Shown here: piece by piece, positions 1 through 9,899 of the stretch
Layout of the letters: each line of letters starts with the position of its first letter
Position numbering within the stretch: the stretch's first letter is position 1
DNA from: Alligator mississippiensis
Taxonomy: Eukaryota > Chordata > Crocodylia > Alligatoridae
DNA length: 64,000 nucleotides
Assembly: GCF_030867095.1 (NCBI RefSeq)
Contig: NC_081827.1
Location: 48,381,001-48,445,000 of the forward strand
Direction: 5' to 3'
Position numbers and translations under genes: made by a program
Notes under the pieces: generated by a model
The model's database searches: none
Seen by the model: only the letters and a program-made list of their open reading frames with translations
Told to the model about the DNA's origin: nothing

Positions 1-229
1 GGAGAGGGCAGATATGAGCAGTATATTTGCCCAGATGATTGGAAAAGGGCAAATATAGTGCCCATATTTAAGAAAGGGAAGAAGGAGGATCCAGGGAACT
101 ATAAACAGGTTAGCCTCACCTCAATCCCTGGAAAAATTGTAGAGCAGGTCCTCAAGCAATCCATTTTTAAGCACTTAGAGAAGAAGAAAGTGATTAGGAA
201 CAGTCAGCATGAATTCACCAAGGGCAAGT
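1..229 (+). mobile_element. CR1 LINE (copy A), 5' segment, reverse-transcriptase region
   Basis: The + strand translation carries the CR1 reverse-transcriptase block with IFKKG, a GNYKQVSLTS-like motif and SQHEF. The frame stops at 228 but resumes without shift at 468 (K then SCLTNL), so the segment is the left part of one CR1 whose next piece lies at 465-646. The short duplication aagt (226-229 and 465-468) marks the insertion of the CR1 in between. Dead copy with a truncated left end. Confidence 0.85.
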
Positions 230-464
230 TATTGCTATATATCAGGAGGCACTACTTCACTGTCAGGGCGGCTAGGAGTTGGAACCAACTTCCAAGGGAA
301 GTGGTGCTCGCCGCTACCCTGGGGGTCTGCAAAAGGAGGCTAGACAGCCACCTAGCTGGGGTCATTTGACCCCAGCATCCTTTCCTGCCCATGGCAGGGG
401 GTTGGACTAGATGATCTGCTTAGGTCCCTTCCAACCCTACCAACTATGAAACTATGAAACTATG
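230..464 (+). mobile_element. CR1 LINE (copy B), 3' end nested in copy A
   Basis: Encodes the C-terminal CR1 motif (YFTVRAARSWNQLP) followed by the typical CR1 3' UTR with the GGACTAGATGATCTG block, and ends in tandem ctatgaaa repeats at about 443-464. It is 5' truncated, as expected for target-primed reverse transcription, and interrupts copy A in frame. It is therefore younger than copy A. Confidence 0.85.
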
Positions 465-646
465 AAGTCATGCCTGACCAACTTGATTGCCTTCTGTAAT
501 AAGATGACTGGCTCTGCAGATACAGGGAGAACAGTAGACATGATATACTTTGACTTTAGCAAGGCTTTTGATACAGTCTCCCACAACATTCTCACCAGCA
601 AACTAAGGAAGTATGGGTTGTATGAATGGACTGCAAGATAGATAGG
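465..646 (+). mobile_element. CR1 LINE (copy A), middle segment
   Basis: Continues the reverse transcriptase of copy A with SCLTNLIAF and the DFSKAFDTVSHN block (palm region). It is interrupted at 646 by a hAT element. The 8-bp tagatagg at 639-646 is repeated at 1053-1060. Confidence 0.85.
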
Positions 647-1052
647 TAGGGCCCTACCGAATTCACAGCAGAAGTGGGCTGTGTAGCAACTCTATTAATT
701 TTGCAGTTTCCCCCACATGCTCCCCCTTCCCCAATTTGTCAAGGGGGCCCCACTTGCAGCTCGCTCCGATCGGCAGGGAAGCTAAAACCATGGTTTTAAA
801 CATGGTGCAATTTTTGCCTCCCCATCAGTGAACAGCAAGCAGTGGGGATGCTGGAGATCCTTGGCCAATCCATGGTCGGGAGGCAAAAAAACTGCCATAT
901 TTAAAACTGCGCTTTTCGCTTCCCTGCCAATCAGGAGCAAACCATAAGTGGGGACCCCCCACCAATCAGTAGCAGAGGGCCACACAGGAAGCCTGCAAGA
1001 TTAAAGGAGCCACAGCACAGCCCACTTCCACTGTGAATTCAGTAGGGCCCTA
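647..1052. mobile_element. Non-autonomous hAT transposon (MITE) in CR1 copy A
   Basis: 406 bp with terminal inverted repeats of about 36 bp, starting tagggccctaccgaattcac and ending gtgaattcagtagggcccta. It is flanked by a perfect 8-bp duplication (tagatagg), the length typical of hAT transposition. No transposase is encoded. The MITE cleanly separates two parts of CR1 copy A. Confidence 0.9.
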
Positions 1053-2085
1053 TAGATAGGAAACTGGCTGGATCATCAGGCTCAAAGGGTAGTAATCAAT
1101 GGCTCAATGTCTATTTGGTAGCCAGTATCAAGTGGAGTGACCCAGGGGCTGGTCCTGGGGCTGGCTTTGTTCAATATCTTTATCAACAACCTGGAAAATA
1201 GGATAGAGTGCACCCTCAGCTAGTTGCAGATGACAGCTGGGGGTGTAGTAGATACACTGGAGCGTAGGGCTAGGATTCAGAGAGACCTCGACAAATTGGA
1301 GGATTGAACCAAAAGAAATCTCATGACGTTCAATAAGGAGAAGTGCAAATTCCTGCTTTTAGACTGGAACAGTCCTAAGCACCAGTACAGGCTGGGGACC
1401 AACTAGCTAGGCAGTAGCTCTGAAGAAAAGGACTTAGGGATTGCAGTGGAACATGAGCAAACAGTGTGCCCTTGTTGTGAAGATGGCTTGCAACATGCTG
1501 GGCTACATTAGTAGAAGCTTTCCAGCAAATCAAGGGAAGTAATTATTCCCCTCTATTTGGCACTGGGGAGGCCACATCTGGAGTACTGTGTCCAGTTTTG
1601 GGCCCCCCATTACAAAAAGGAGATGGACATATTGGAGAGAGTCCAGCAGAGGGCAATGAAAATGGTTAGGAGGCTGGGGCACATGACTTATGAGGACAGG
1701 CTGAAGGAACTGGGATTATTTAGTCTGGAGAAAAGAAGACTGAAGAGAGATTTAATAGCAGCCTTCAACTACCTGAAGGGTGGCTCCAAAGAGGATGGAA
1801 CTAGATTGCTCTCAGTAGTGGCATATAACAGAGGAAGGAGCAGTGGTTTCAAGTTGCATCAAGGGAAGTTCAGGTTAGATATTAGGAAAAACTTTCTCAC
1901 TAGGAGGACAGTAATGCACTGGAAAAGGCTACACAGAGACGTTATAGAATCTCCATCTTTGGCGGTTTTTAAGTCCTAAGTAGACAAAGCGTTTCCTGGG
2001 ATGATATAGTTGAGGATGGTTGTGCTTTGAGCAGGGGGTTGGACTAAATGATGTCCTCAATACCCTTTCAACCCTAATTTTTTAT
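1053..2085 (+). mobile_element. CR1 LINE (copy A), 3' segment
   Basis: Resumes CR1 copy A after the hAT MITE. The SGVTQGLVLG-like reverse-transcriptase block is recognisable near 1130-1180 but decayed. An open frame at 1557-1979 encodes the C-terminal CR1 module ([33 protein letters not shown]). The 3' UTR ends near 2085 with GGTTGGACTAAATGATG and CAACCCTAA. Frameshifts and stops make it inactive. Confidence 0.85.
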
Positions 2086-2187
2086 GTTGGTTTAAATCTA
2101 TTAAGTGGCTGTCAAATAAATATTTTTTATCATATTTTCCCATGTGTTTCCACTTGTAGGTGTGCATAATTATTAATTATGTACCAG

Positions 2188-2308
2188 GCTGATGTTAATC
2201 ATGCTGACGAACGAGGACAGACACCTCTCTACCTGGCCTGTGGAAATGGAAATAATGAATGTATCAAACTTTCTGGAAGCTGGAGCAGATCGAAGTATGA
2301 AAACCATT
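2188..2308 (+). pseudogene. Isolated CTTNBP2-like ankyrin-repeat exon copy
   Basis: 121 nt translate as an ankyrin repeat with [14 protein letters not shown] and [11 protein letters not shown]. From memory this resembles the CTTNBP2 ankyrin segment ([18 protein letters not shown]...LLLEAG...RSVKT) far more than a generic ankyrin consensus. An AG precedes it (186-187 in line 2161) and GTAAGT follows it at 2309, so the borders look like an exon in phase 0. About 2 nt are missing near 2272 (AAACTT then TCTGG where CTT CTN CTG is expected), which breaks the frame; with them the exon would be 41 codons. It lies about 41.6 kb upstream of CTTNBP2 exon 1 on the same strand. Retained splice sites argue against a processed retrocopy. 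Another ankyrin gene's exon is possible but less likely. Confidence 0.65.
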
Positions 2309-2403
2309 GTAAGTTTAAAAGACTGTGTTAAGCCACATATGACTATGAAACTGAATTAACTGCAAAATTAAGAATGTTTCACATGGAATTCTTAAGTCAT
2401 CTT

Positions 2404-2625
2404 TAATTTAGATATTAGGAAGAACTTTCTCAGGAGGGTAGTAAAGCACTGGAATAGGTTATCCAGAGAGGTTGTGGAATCTCTGTCCTTGGAGGTTTTT
2501 AAGACCTGGATAGACAAAGCCATTGGTGGGATGATCTAGCTGGGGATGGTCCCGCTTGGAGCAGGGGGATGGACTAGATGACCTCCTGAGGTCCCTTCCA
2601 TCCCTCATTTTCTATGACTCTATAC
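2404..2625 (+). mobile_element. CR1 LINE 3'-end fragment
   Basis: Begins within the FRxDIRKNFL-coding block (gatattaggaagaactttc) and runs through the 3' UTR (ggggatggactagatgacctcctgaggtcc) to ctatgactctat. It is 5' truncated and lies just downstream of the ankyrin exon copy. Confidence 0.8.
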
Positions 2626-2629
2626 CCCA

Positions 2630-3795
2630 TGGTACTTTATAAAGACTCCTATTTAGAATGGAAAGCTTTATGCTCCACTTGCTGTGAGTTTCAAATATTC
2701 ATTAGACTCACCATTTGACCAGATCAAATAATTATTTTGTACAAAGGTCATTGTTTTTCCTATTTACTTGTGCTCATCTGTCAAAAGATATGTGTTTTCA
2801 TTAGTTTTTAATTTAGCTGTGGATCAGTAATTTGCAGTTTCAATACCATCTCTTTAAACATGGTACATCCCAGAATTTGTTGTTCTCATTCAGGCTTGCC
2901 CACTGCATTTCCCAATGTGAGTGATGATTTAATAACAGCATTAATTAAGTGGCCCCAAGCTGCAACTGTAATTCTAGTCAACCCTGGCTTGAAACATTCT
3001 TCTTTGCGGGGAGGGAAAAAAACAAGAAAAACAGGGTAAATTTGCTTCAAAGATGCATATTTATAGGGCTATTTTATGTTCTCACACTTTTCACATTAAT
3101 TACATGGTTCCTTATTAGAATAGTGAGTCCGTAAAGGAAAATAATGAATTGTGTGATTCCCATTAACTCCCATCTCTCCTTGCTATGCATCCAGCTATTC
3201 TTTATTCCCTCCTCTTAACTGCATGCAACCCAATAGCAATCACTCTTCTGATAATAAATGTTCTTTTTAATGTTCAAATGTTCTTGTTAAAATGTGAGCA
3301 ATATGTTTAAATCTACAGCAACCAACTCTCAGGTAGTGAAGTCCATTATGAACATTTCTCTTATACCATACTCTTCAATGCAGTACACACATTCATTAGA
3401 CCCCCTAGGCACTGCATGACATTGGGAGGACAGAGTGACTAAAATAATGAGTAGCCACTATGCAATAACATGGCATGTTACAGCAGGAAACCTTTGTTTG
3501 GTGGGCATGGTGCCACAGAAAGATTGATTAAAACCAGATGATAAAAAATGCATTGCAACTAGCACCCTGAAGAGCTTGTTAGAATAGTTATTAAAATGGT
3601 AGGATAGTCTTCTTCAAAACATGTGTATTTGCTGCAGACTTCCACAATATTTTCTGTATTTTCACAATTGCAAACTTTGATACAAACTTTTGTACTGGTT
3701 TGAGATGGAATATAGCTGGCTGGAATGCTGCATAGCCCAATAATTATCTCAGTTATTTATAGCCCAATAATTATCTCCCTATATAACACTAATTG
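2630..3795. other. AT-rich intergenic sequence, no gene recognised
   Basis: No coding pattern or recognisable repeat. A 61-codon open frame at 2949-3134 is low complexity and not credible. The 19-mer atagcccaataattatctc occurs twice about 26 bp apart near 3733-3775. Confidence 0.5.
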
Positions 3796-3799
3796 GGAA

Positions 3800-4115
3800 G
3801 AGGTGTCTTGTAGTCGAGAACTACCAAGCTGGACTAGAATGCAGGAGACTTGGGATCAATTCCTGGCTCTACTCTGAACTCTGTAAACTGAGGTAAGCCT
3901 GTGAGTGATAGTTATCCTGGATCCATTGCAGTCAATCACTGATTTCAGTACAGCTAGGATTTCAGTACAGCTAAATCCCTCTCTTCCCCATTTGTAAAAT
4001 AAAAATAAATATATTTCTTTTCTCCCATTCTGTCCTGTGTAGTTATTTAAATTATCAATTCTTTAGGGCAGGGATTGTTGCCATTTGTCTTTACTGCAAA
4101 GTTAACTCAACTTAT
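3800..4115 (+). mobile_element. MIR-like SINE, diverged
   Basis: The order of blocks follows the MIR/CORE-SINE pattern: a ctggactagaatgcaggag box, cttgggatcaattcctggctct, then the ccatttgtaaaataaaaata block. A 16-bp tandem duplication (gatttcagtacagcta) lies inside. Divergence is high. Confidence 0.5.
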
Positions 4116-4928
4116 AAAAAGAATGTTACTCCTACCTGGAGTCCTGTAAACGTGTAAAACACTTCACTTGAGAGCAGCATAGTTTTTAAATCGAGCTAGC
4201 TGACCCATCAGGGGGCACAGCCTAATGCTCAAGTTAGAAATATATGTCAGCTATTAACATGACCACTCAGTAGTACTGATGCAATCTAGCTCTACTCAAA
4301 TGCCATCAGTCCTCCAATGCCTTTCTGCAATTCTGCTCCCCCCACTCCCATCCCAGTGCTCAGAAAGTACATACATCTTCCCCCAAAATTCACTGGGAAA
4401 AATTCATGGCTCAGCTTACGGACACACAAAGAACGCTGGGATTGGTACTGAGCAAATACAGCACCAGTCTGACTTTGACAGTAGGAGTATTATTATGCAG
4501 CGTTGCTGTTCTCCCTTGAGCTTCATTAGCTCAAGAAAAAGAGCTCAAATATAAATCTTCTTCTTGTGTCCTGCTACCACAATTATTGGGTTTTTTTCCC
4601 AGTATCAGGCACATAATATGGCGCAGTCCGTAGCCCTAGCCCAGCTCCTCCAGAAGCCAGCAGACGAATAGAAATCCCATGGTATGTTTCCTTGCAGTCA
4701 CGGGTACCTGGACCATTAGAATAACCCCTCTTCTGCAAGTTAACTTTTGACTTGTTGCCTATTGTTCAAAGGTGATTTAACTATGAGATGTAGATAACTC
4801 AAGTTAAGTCTGAAGCCTCCCACCCCTGGAAATACAGAACCTACCAAAATGGCCCCTAGATCTCATTTGAGACCTCTTACTGTTACAGTGACAAAAAGAA
4901 TATTATTTCTAATTCCACAAAATGTTGT
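4116..4928. other. Intergenic sequence, no gene recognised
   Basis: No domain, splice context or repeat boundary was recognised. The open frame at 4279-4554 (91 codons) has no family resemblance. Confidence 0.4.
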
Positions 4929-4939
4929 GGAAATGAGCT

Positions 4940-5055
4940 CAGGGATGTATTTGGTAGCTGTGTTGGTCTGAGACAAAAAGAAATGCAAAATCTAGAACTG
5001 TTGGTTCAGAGATGATACCTTTTATTAGACCAGCTAGGAAATCACAAAAAAATTC
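4940..5055 (-). mobile_element. Penelope-like element, left arm
   Basis: Carries a head (gtagctgtgttggtctgag) and body (ggttcagagatgatacctttt, then attagacc) shared with the foldback element at 17,934-18,650. The reverse complement of the body recurs at 9,836-9,886, so the two pieces are inverted arms. The 11-mer ggaaatgagct lies directly outside both arms (4,929-4,939 and 9,889-9,899) and is the likely target duplication. Strand is given relative to the hammerhead-bearing sense of this family. Confidence 0.65.
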
Positions 5056-5150
5056 AGATTGCATAGATTTCATAGACATTAGGGCTGGAAGGGACCTTGG
5101 AAGATCATCAAGTCCAGCCCCCCACCCAAAGGGCAGGAAGTCAGCTGGGG

Positions 5151-8041
5151 TCATAGGATGCCAACAAGATAAGCATCCAGTTTCATCTTGAATGTATTCA
5201 ATGAAGGCGCTTGAACAACCTCCGGTGGCAGGCTGTTGCAGACCTTGGGGGCTCGGACAGTAAAGAAATTCTTCCTTATGTCCAGCCTGAAATGATCTTG
5301 TAGTAGTTTGTGACCATTCGACCTCGTCATCCCTTGGGACGCTTTGGTGAACAAACGTTCCCCCAGATACTGGTGGGCACCCCTGATAAACTTGTAGGTG
5401 GCCATCAGATCACCCCTGAGCCTGTGCTTTTCCAGGCTAAAGAGCCCCAGGGCTCTCAGCCTGTCATTGTAGGGTCTGCTTCCCTGACCTCTGATCATAA
5501 GCGTGGCTCTTCTCTGGACTCTCTCAAGCTTCTCCACTTCCTTTTTGAATTGTGGAGCCCAAAACTGGACGCAGTACTCCAGCTGCAGCCTCACTAAGGC
5601 CGAGTACAGGGGGAGAATGACGTCCCGGGATTTGCTTGAGAAGCATCTATGGATGCAAGCCAGCGTTTTGGTCGCTTTACTAGCCACAGCATCGCATTGC
5701 AGGCTCATGTTCATCTTGTGGTCAATGATGACCCCCAAGTCTTTCTTCCATAGTGCTAGCCAACATAGCACTGCCGAGCCTATAAGGATGCTGCGGGTTT
5801 TTTTTCCCAAGGTGGAGAACCTTGCATTTATCGGCGTTGAACACCATCAGATTCTCGTCCGCCCACTTGCTGAGCCTGTCCAGGTCAGCCTGGATCATCT
5901 GCCTGTCTTCTGGTGTGGATGCTTTGCCCCAAAGTTTGGTGTCATCTGCGAACTTGGCCAGTCCGCTTCTGACTCCAGTGTCCACATCATTAATGAAGAT
6001 GTTGAACAGTATGGGTCCAAAGACAGAGCCCTGGGGGATGCCACTGGTCACAGGACACCACGATGAGTGACTTCCATCAATTACTACCCTCTGGGTCCGA
6101 CCCCGGAGCCAATTTTCCAGCCAGTGGATCGTGGAGGACCCAAGGCAACAATTGGCCAGTTTCTCCAAGAGACGATCATGGGACACCAGATTGAAGGCTT
6201 TTTTGAAGTCAAGATATATGACATCAATCTCTTCTCCCTTGTCCAGGTGATAGGTCACCTGGTCGTAGAAGGAAATGAGATTGGTCAAGCAAGACCTACC
6301 CACAACAAACCCGTGCTGGCTATCCCTTAAGATGTTGGCGTCGGCCAGTCCATTAAGGATTGCCTCCTTAATAAACTTTTCTAAGATCTTCCCCAGGATA
6401 GAAGTCAGGCTGATGGGCCTATAGTTAGCCGGATCCACTTTCCTCCCTTTCTTGAAGATAGGCACCACATTGGCCTTCTTCCAGTCTTCAGGCACTACAC
6501 CAGAGCGCCAAGAGTTTTCAAAGATCTGCGCTAGAGGCTGGGCTATGATGCTTGCCAGCTCCTTGAGTACCCTGGGGTGAAGATTGTCAGGGCCGGCTGA
6601 CTTGAAGGTATCCAGCTCCTCAAGATGTTCCTTCACAAAGTCAGCATTAATGGAGGGCAGGGGATCACCCTCACCCGGACTTCCCGGCCCTATAGCGGGC
6701 ATGGGCGTCCCATGGGGCTGATGAAAGACCGACACAAAGTACCTATTTAATAGGTTGGCTTTTTCCTGGGCGTCAGTTGCCCCATCTGGTTCAGCAGGGG
6801 TCCAACGTTGCCCCTGCTTTTCCTCCGGCTCCCCAAATATCTGAAAAAGGACTTTTTATTGTCCTTGATGCTCAAAGCTAGCTGGAGTTCATTTGCAGCC
6901 TTGGCTTTCCTGGTCAGCTCCCTACAGGACCGGACCAGTGCAGAATAATCCTCCTAGGAGGTGACTCCCATCCTCCATCCTTTGTAGGCCTTTCTTTTAA
7001 GCCTCAGGAGGTCTGCTAGGAGAGCCAGGGGGGCTGCTGTGCCCTCTTGCTGCCTTTCCTCCGAGATGGAATAGACTTAGTTTGTGCATTGAGGATCGCT
7101 CCCTTGAGGAGCAACCACTCTTCTTGAACTCCCCTCTCCCTGTGGTCACAGTCCCTTAGGGCCTCACTGACAAGCCTCCTGAGCTTGTCAAAGTTGGCTT
7201 TCCTGAAGTCAAGGACTTGCGTGTTGCTGACTGACTTGCCAGCTTTTCGGCGGATGGTGAAGGTGATCAGCTCGTGGTCACTGTCACCCAGCTTCCCATC
7301 GATCACTAGGTCGCCGACTAGGTCATCCCCAGTAGCCAGCACCAGGTCGAGCAGCACTTTGCCTCTCGTTGGCCCATAGACTTCTTGAGTCAGGTAGAGG
7401 TCATCCACGCATGAGAGGAAACTCTGCGACCTCTCAGATTTTGCTGAGCGATCCTCCCACAAGATGTCCGGGTAATTGAAGTCACCCATGACAACCATGG
7501 TCCTGGAGCAAGCTGCCTCAGCCAGTTCCTGGGCAAACTCCTGGTCAAGCTCAGGACTTTGGGTGGGAGGTCTGTAATAGACTCCCACCATTGTGTCCCC
7601 TGTGCCGTGTTCCCGATGGATTTTAACCCAGAGGGTCTCCAGCCGTCCACCCTGGTCGCCAATATCGGCTTGCAGGGACGCGTAGCTTTCCTTGACATAG
7701 AGAGCACAACCCCCGCCCCTTTTCTCTACACGATCCCTCCTGTACAGGGCATAGCCATCTATACCCATGGTCCAGTTATGGGTGGAGTCCCACCAGGTCT
7801 CCGTGATCCCTAAGACATCGTAATTGTTTGCACTGAGCAGGAGGATGAGCTACTCCTGCTTATTCCCCAAGCTCCTGGCATTAGTGTAGAGGCAGGCAAG
7901 TGCCCCCTGGGGGGCTCCTTCCTTGCCCACAGATTTTACCAGGGCTGGGGCAGGGGTGGGCTCCCTTGAGTGCCATGATCCGCTGGCTTTGCAAGGATTG
8001 CTCAGCGGGCCAGCAGTGGCGGTAGTCCCCCCGTCCCCCAA
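5151..8041 (-). pseudogene. CR1 copy C ORF2: endonuclease and reverse transcriptase, broken
   Basis: ORF2 encodes the enzyme that nicks target DNA and reverse-transcribes the element RNA. The N-terminal block (CLYTNARSLGNKQE) ends at an in-frame stop near 7,851. The same frame resumes through ETWW to the apurinic-type endonuclease (7,016-7,768), with GDFNYPDILWED and the catalytic-type SDH in LGDSDHELI. The reverse transcriptase (5,722-6,735) has IFKKGRKVDPANYRP, SQHGF, DFKKAF, GIPQGS and FADDTKLW, the CR1 version of the YADD box. The C-terminal module ([20 protein letters not shown]) lies at 5,151-5,760. The frame shifts between 7,016 and 6,735 and again near 5,750. Not translatable as one protein. 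Confidence 0.9.
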
Positions 8042-8046
8042 CGGGC

Positions 8047-9130
8047 TTAGTTTAAAGCCCAGTGGAGCAGGCCAGCCAGTCTGGCTGAGAAGAGCCTCCT
8101 CCCTAGGGGAGAGAGGTGGAGACCATCTCTTCCCAGCAGCTCGCTGCCTCTCTTGCCAAACAGCGGGCTGTGGTCATGAAAGCCAAAGCCTTCCTGACAA
8201 CACCAGCACCGCAGTCTTTGGTTGACCACATAGATCCTCCTGTCCCTTCTCAGCCCATAGCCTGAGACTGGGAGGATCGATGAGAACACCACCTGTGCCC
8301 CCAGACCCTTGAGCCCCACTCCCAAATCCCTGTAGCGCCTCATGACCTGGCTGGGAGTGCTCCGAGCCGTGTCATTGGTGCCCACATGAATTAGGAGCAT
8401 GGGATAGTGGTCTGTGGGTTTGAGGAGCTTGGGGATCCTCTCCGCAATGTCCTGGATGCAGGCCCCTGGGAAGCAGCAGACTTGCTGGTCTAAGGGGTCA
8501 GGGTGGCAGATTGGCCCCTCCGTCCCCCTCAGGAGGGAGTCTCCCACAACAAACACCTTACGTTTTGTCTTGGGGAGAGCAGGGGCGAGAGCTGCAGTTA
8601 GGCCCATGTTGCCCGTGGGGGCCGGCAACTCAGCAGGCTCTGCTGGGGTGGCAAGAGGTGTGTACCTGTTCTGGTGGGGGAGGGGCCTTGGTGCTGCAGG
8701 CCTTAGGGCCCTTGACCACCTTGGTCCATGCCCCAGGCTGGACACAGCAGGAGGTCCCAGAGTCCTCCTTTGGCATGGAGGGAGACTGTGATCTACCCTC
8801 TGCCTCCCGGGGGAGAAGGGCCTGGCAGTAGGAGTCTATCTCCTGCTTGCAGTCCCTGATGGCACGCAGTCTCTGGACTGTGGCCTGGAGCTCCTCCAGC
8901 TGGCATGCCAGAGACCCCAAAAGGGAACAGACCCCACAAGGGGAGGCCGCCATGCTCCCAGGCCCCAGAGCCTGAAAAAGGGACAGGCAGCCCCTGCAGC
9001 CAAGAGCCAGGGGCTCCGTCTGCATGGAGCCCGGAACCAGGGGCTCCGTCTGGGTGGCCGTCTCTGAGGTGCCAGGGGGGGGGCCGCAGAGCCCGAGGGG
9101 ACCCGAGGGGTGTGGCGCATGCCCATCCAT
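8047..9130 (-). pseudogene. CR1 copy C ORF1: coiled coil plus SGNH esterase domain
   Basis: ORF1 of CR1 elements encodes an accessory protein with a lipase/esterase-like fold. The N-terminal part (8,630-9,130) has paired CxxC motifs (CRGC, CGVC) followed by a leucine-rich coiled coil (LACQLEELQATVQRL). The C-terminal part (8,047-8,745) has the four SGNH blocks: Ser in VVGDSLLRG (residue 70 of that frame), Gly in FPGA (94), Asn in HVGTND (124) and Asp/His in DGLHL (206/209). All predicted catalytic residues are present. The two parts are in different frames; the switch falls at a G-run near 8,671-8,690, either a real indel or a sequencing error. Confidence 0.85.
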
Positions 9131-9301
9131 GTCATGCCTCTGGTAGGCTGGCTATGGCTGGGGCTGTCTGCCCTGGGGGGTGCGCAGGCAGGGTCCGGCT
9201 CCCTCCCGCACACCATCCCACGCAAACTCCATGCTAACTCACGCGCCGGCAGAGAAGCGCGCCTGTTTGCGCAGCCTGTTTGCGTAGCTCCGGTCGCGTG
9301 G

Positions 9302-9383
9302 CTCCCTGGGGGGCTGGGCGAAGTAGGGGCCTGGGCGGGGCTTGACCCGGCCCGGCTCCACTCAGCCGCCGCCTCCCACACAC
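9302..9383 (-). repeat. CR1 5' UTR direct repeat, unit 1
   Basis: An 80-bp GC-rich unit starting ctccctggggggctgggc and ending ctcagccgccgcctcccaca. It is almost identical to 9,711-9,790 (one base differs in the first 70). The spacing is about 409 bp. Confidence 0.85.
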
Positions 9384-9710
9384 ACACTAAGAGGTTAGCC
9401 CCCTCTCTCCACGGGCCCCGCTTACCCCGGCTGTGCTGGGGGTCAGCGGGGGGCTCCGCGGCTGCTGGAGGGTTTCTGGGGGGCTTTGGGGGAGCGGGGG
9501 CACAGCGAGCTTTCACCCGCACGTCTCTCGCCGCTCCCGCGTCTAACAGGGCTTTTTCCCGGTCTGCGGGCCCTTTTAAACTGCGCACATGCGCAGTGGG
9601 CCTGCCGTCGAGGAAGCTGCTCTTAGGGCAATGAGGGCCCTGCCCAGGACCTGGGGGACCCTGCCTCACTGGAGGGGGGCTGGTGAGTACCCCCCCCTCT
9701 TCTGTCTCTC

Positions 9711-9790
9711 TCCCTGGGGGGCTGGGCCAAGTAGGGGCCTGGGCGGGGCTTGACCCGGCCCGGCTCCACTCAGCCGCCACCTCCCACACA
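9711..9790 (-). repeat. CR1 5' UTR direct repeat, unit 2
   Basis: Second copy of the 80-bp unit, at the extreme 5' end of CR1 copy C. The arrangement resembles promoter monomers at LINE 5' ends, but no promoter activity can be read from sequence alone. Confidence 0.85.
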
Positions 9791-9814
9791 AATAGTCTTT
9801 TTCTGCAGATTTTT

Positions 9815-9888
9815 TTTTTTTTTTGCAATTTTTTATTTAGTCTAATAAAAGGTATCATCTCTGAACCAAGAGTTCTAGATTTTTGCAT
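9815..9888 (+). mobile_element. Penelope-like element, right arm (inverted)
   Basis: The block tctaataaaaggtatcatct followed by ctgaaccaagagttctagat is the reverse complement of the arm at 4,984-5,036. It ends at 9,888 against the 11-bp duplication ggaaatgagct. Confidence 0.65.
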
Positions 9889-9899
9889 GGAAATGAGCT

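Larger units (their letters stand above)
5056..9800 (-). mobile_element. Near full-length CR1 LINE (copy C)
   Basis: An antisense CR1 of about 4.7 kb: 5' UTR (about 9,131-9,800), ORF1 (8,047-9,130), ORF2 (5,151 to about 8,041) and a 3' UTR ending near 5,056 in tctatgaaatct repeats. Both reading frames are recognisable end to end, with only a few frameshifts and stops, so this is the youngest-looking LINE in the window. It lies between the inverted arms of a Penelope-like element. Confidence 0.9.

Noticed and set aside
5310..6330. Plus-strand open frames of up to 187 codons opposite CR1 copy C
   Set aside because: They are shadows of the antisense CR1 reverse transcriptase and C-terminal module; translations have no family resemblance.
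8836..9888. 350-codon antisense frame rich in Pro, Arg and Ala
   Set aside because: It runs through the GC-rich CR1 5' UTR and out of frame over ORF1. Its internal repetition reflects the duplicated 80-bp UTR module, not a protein repeat.
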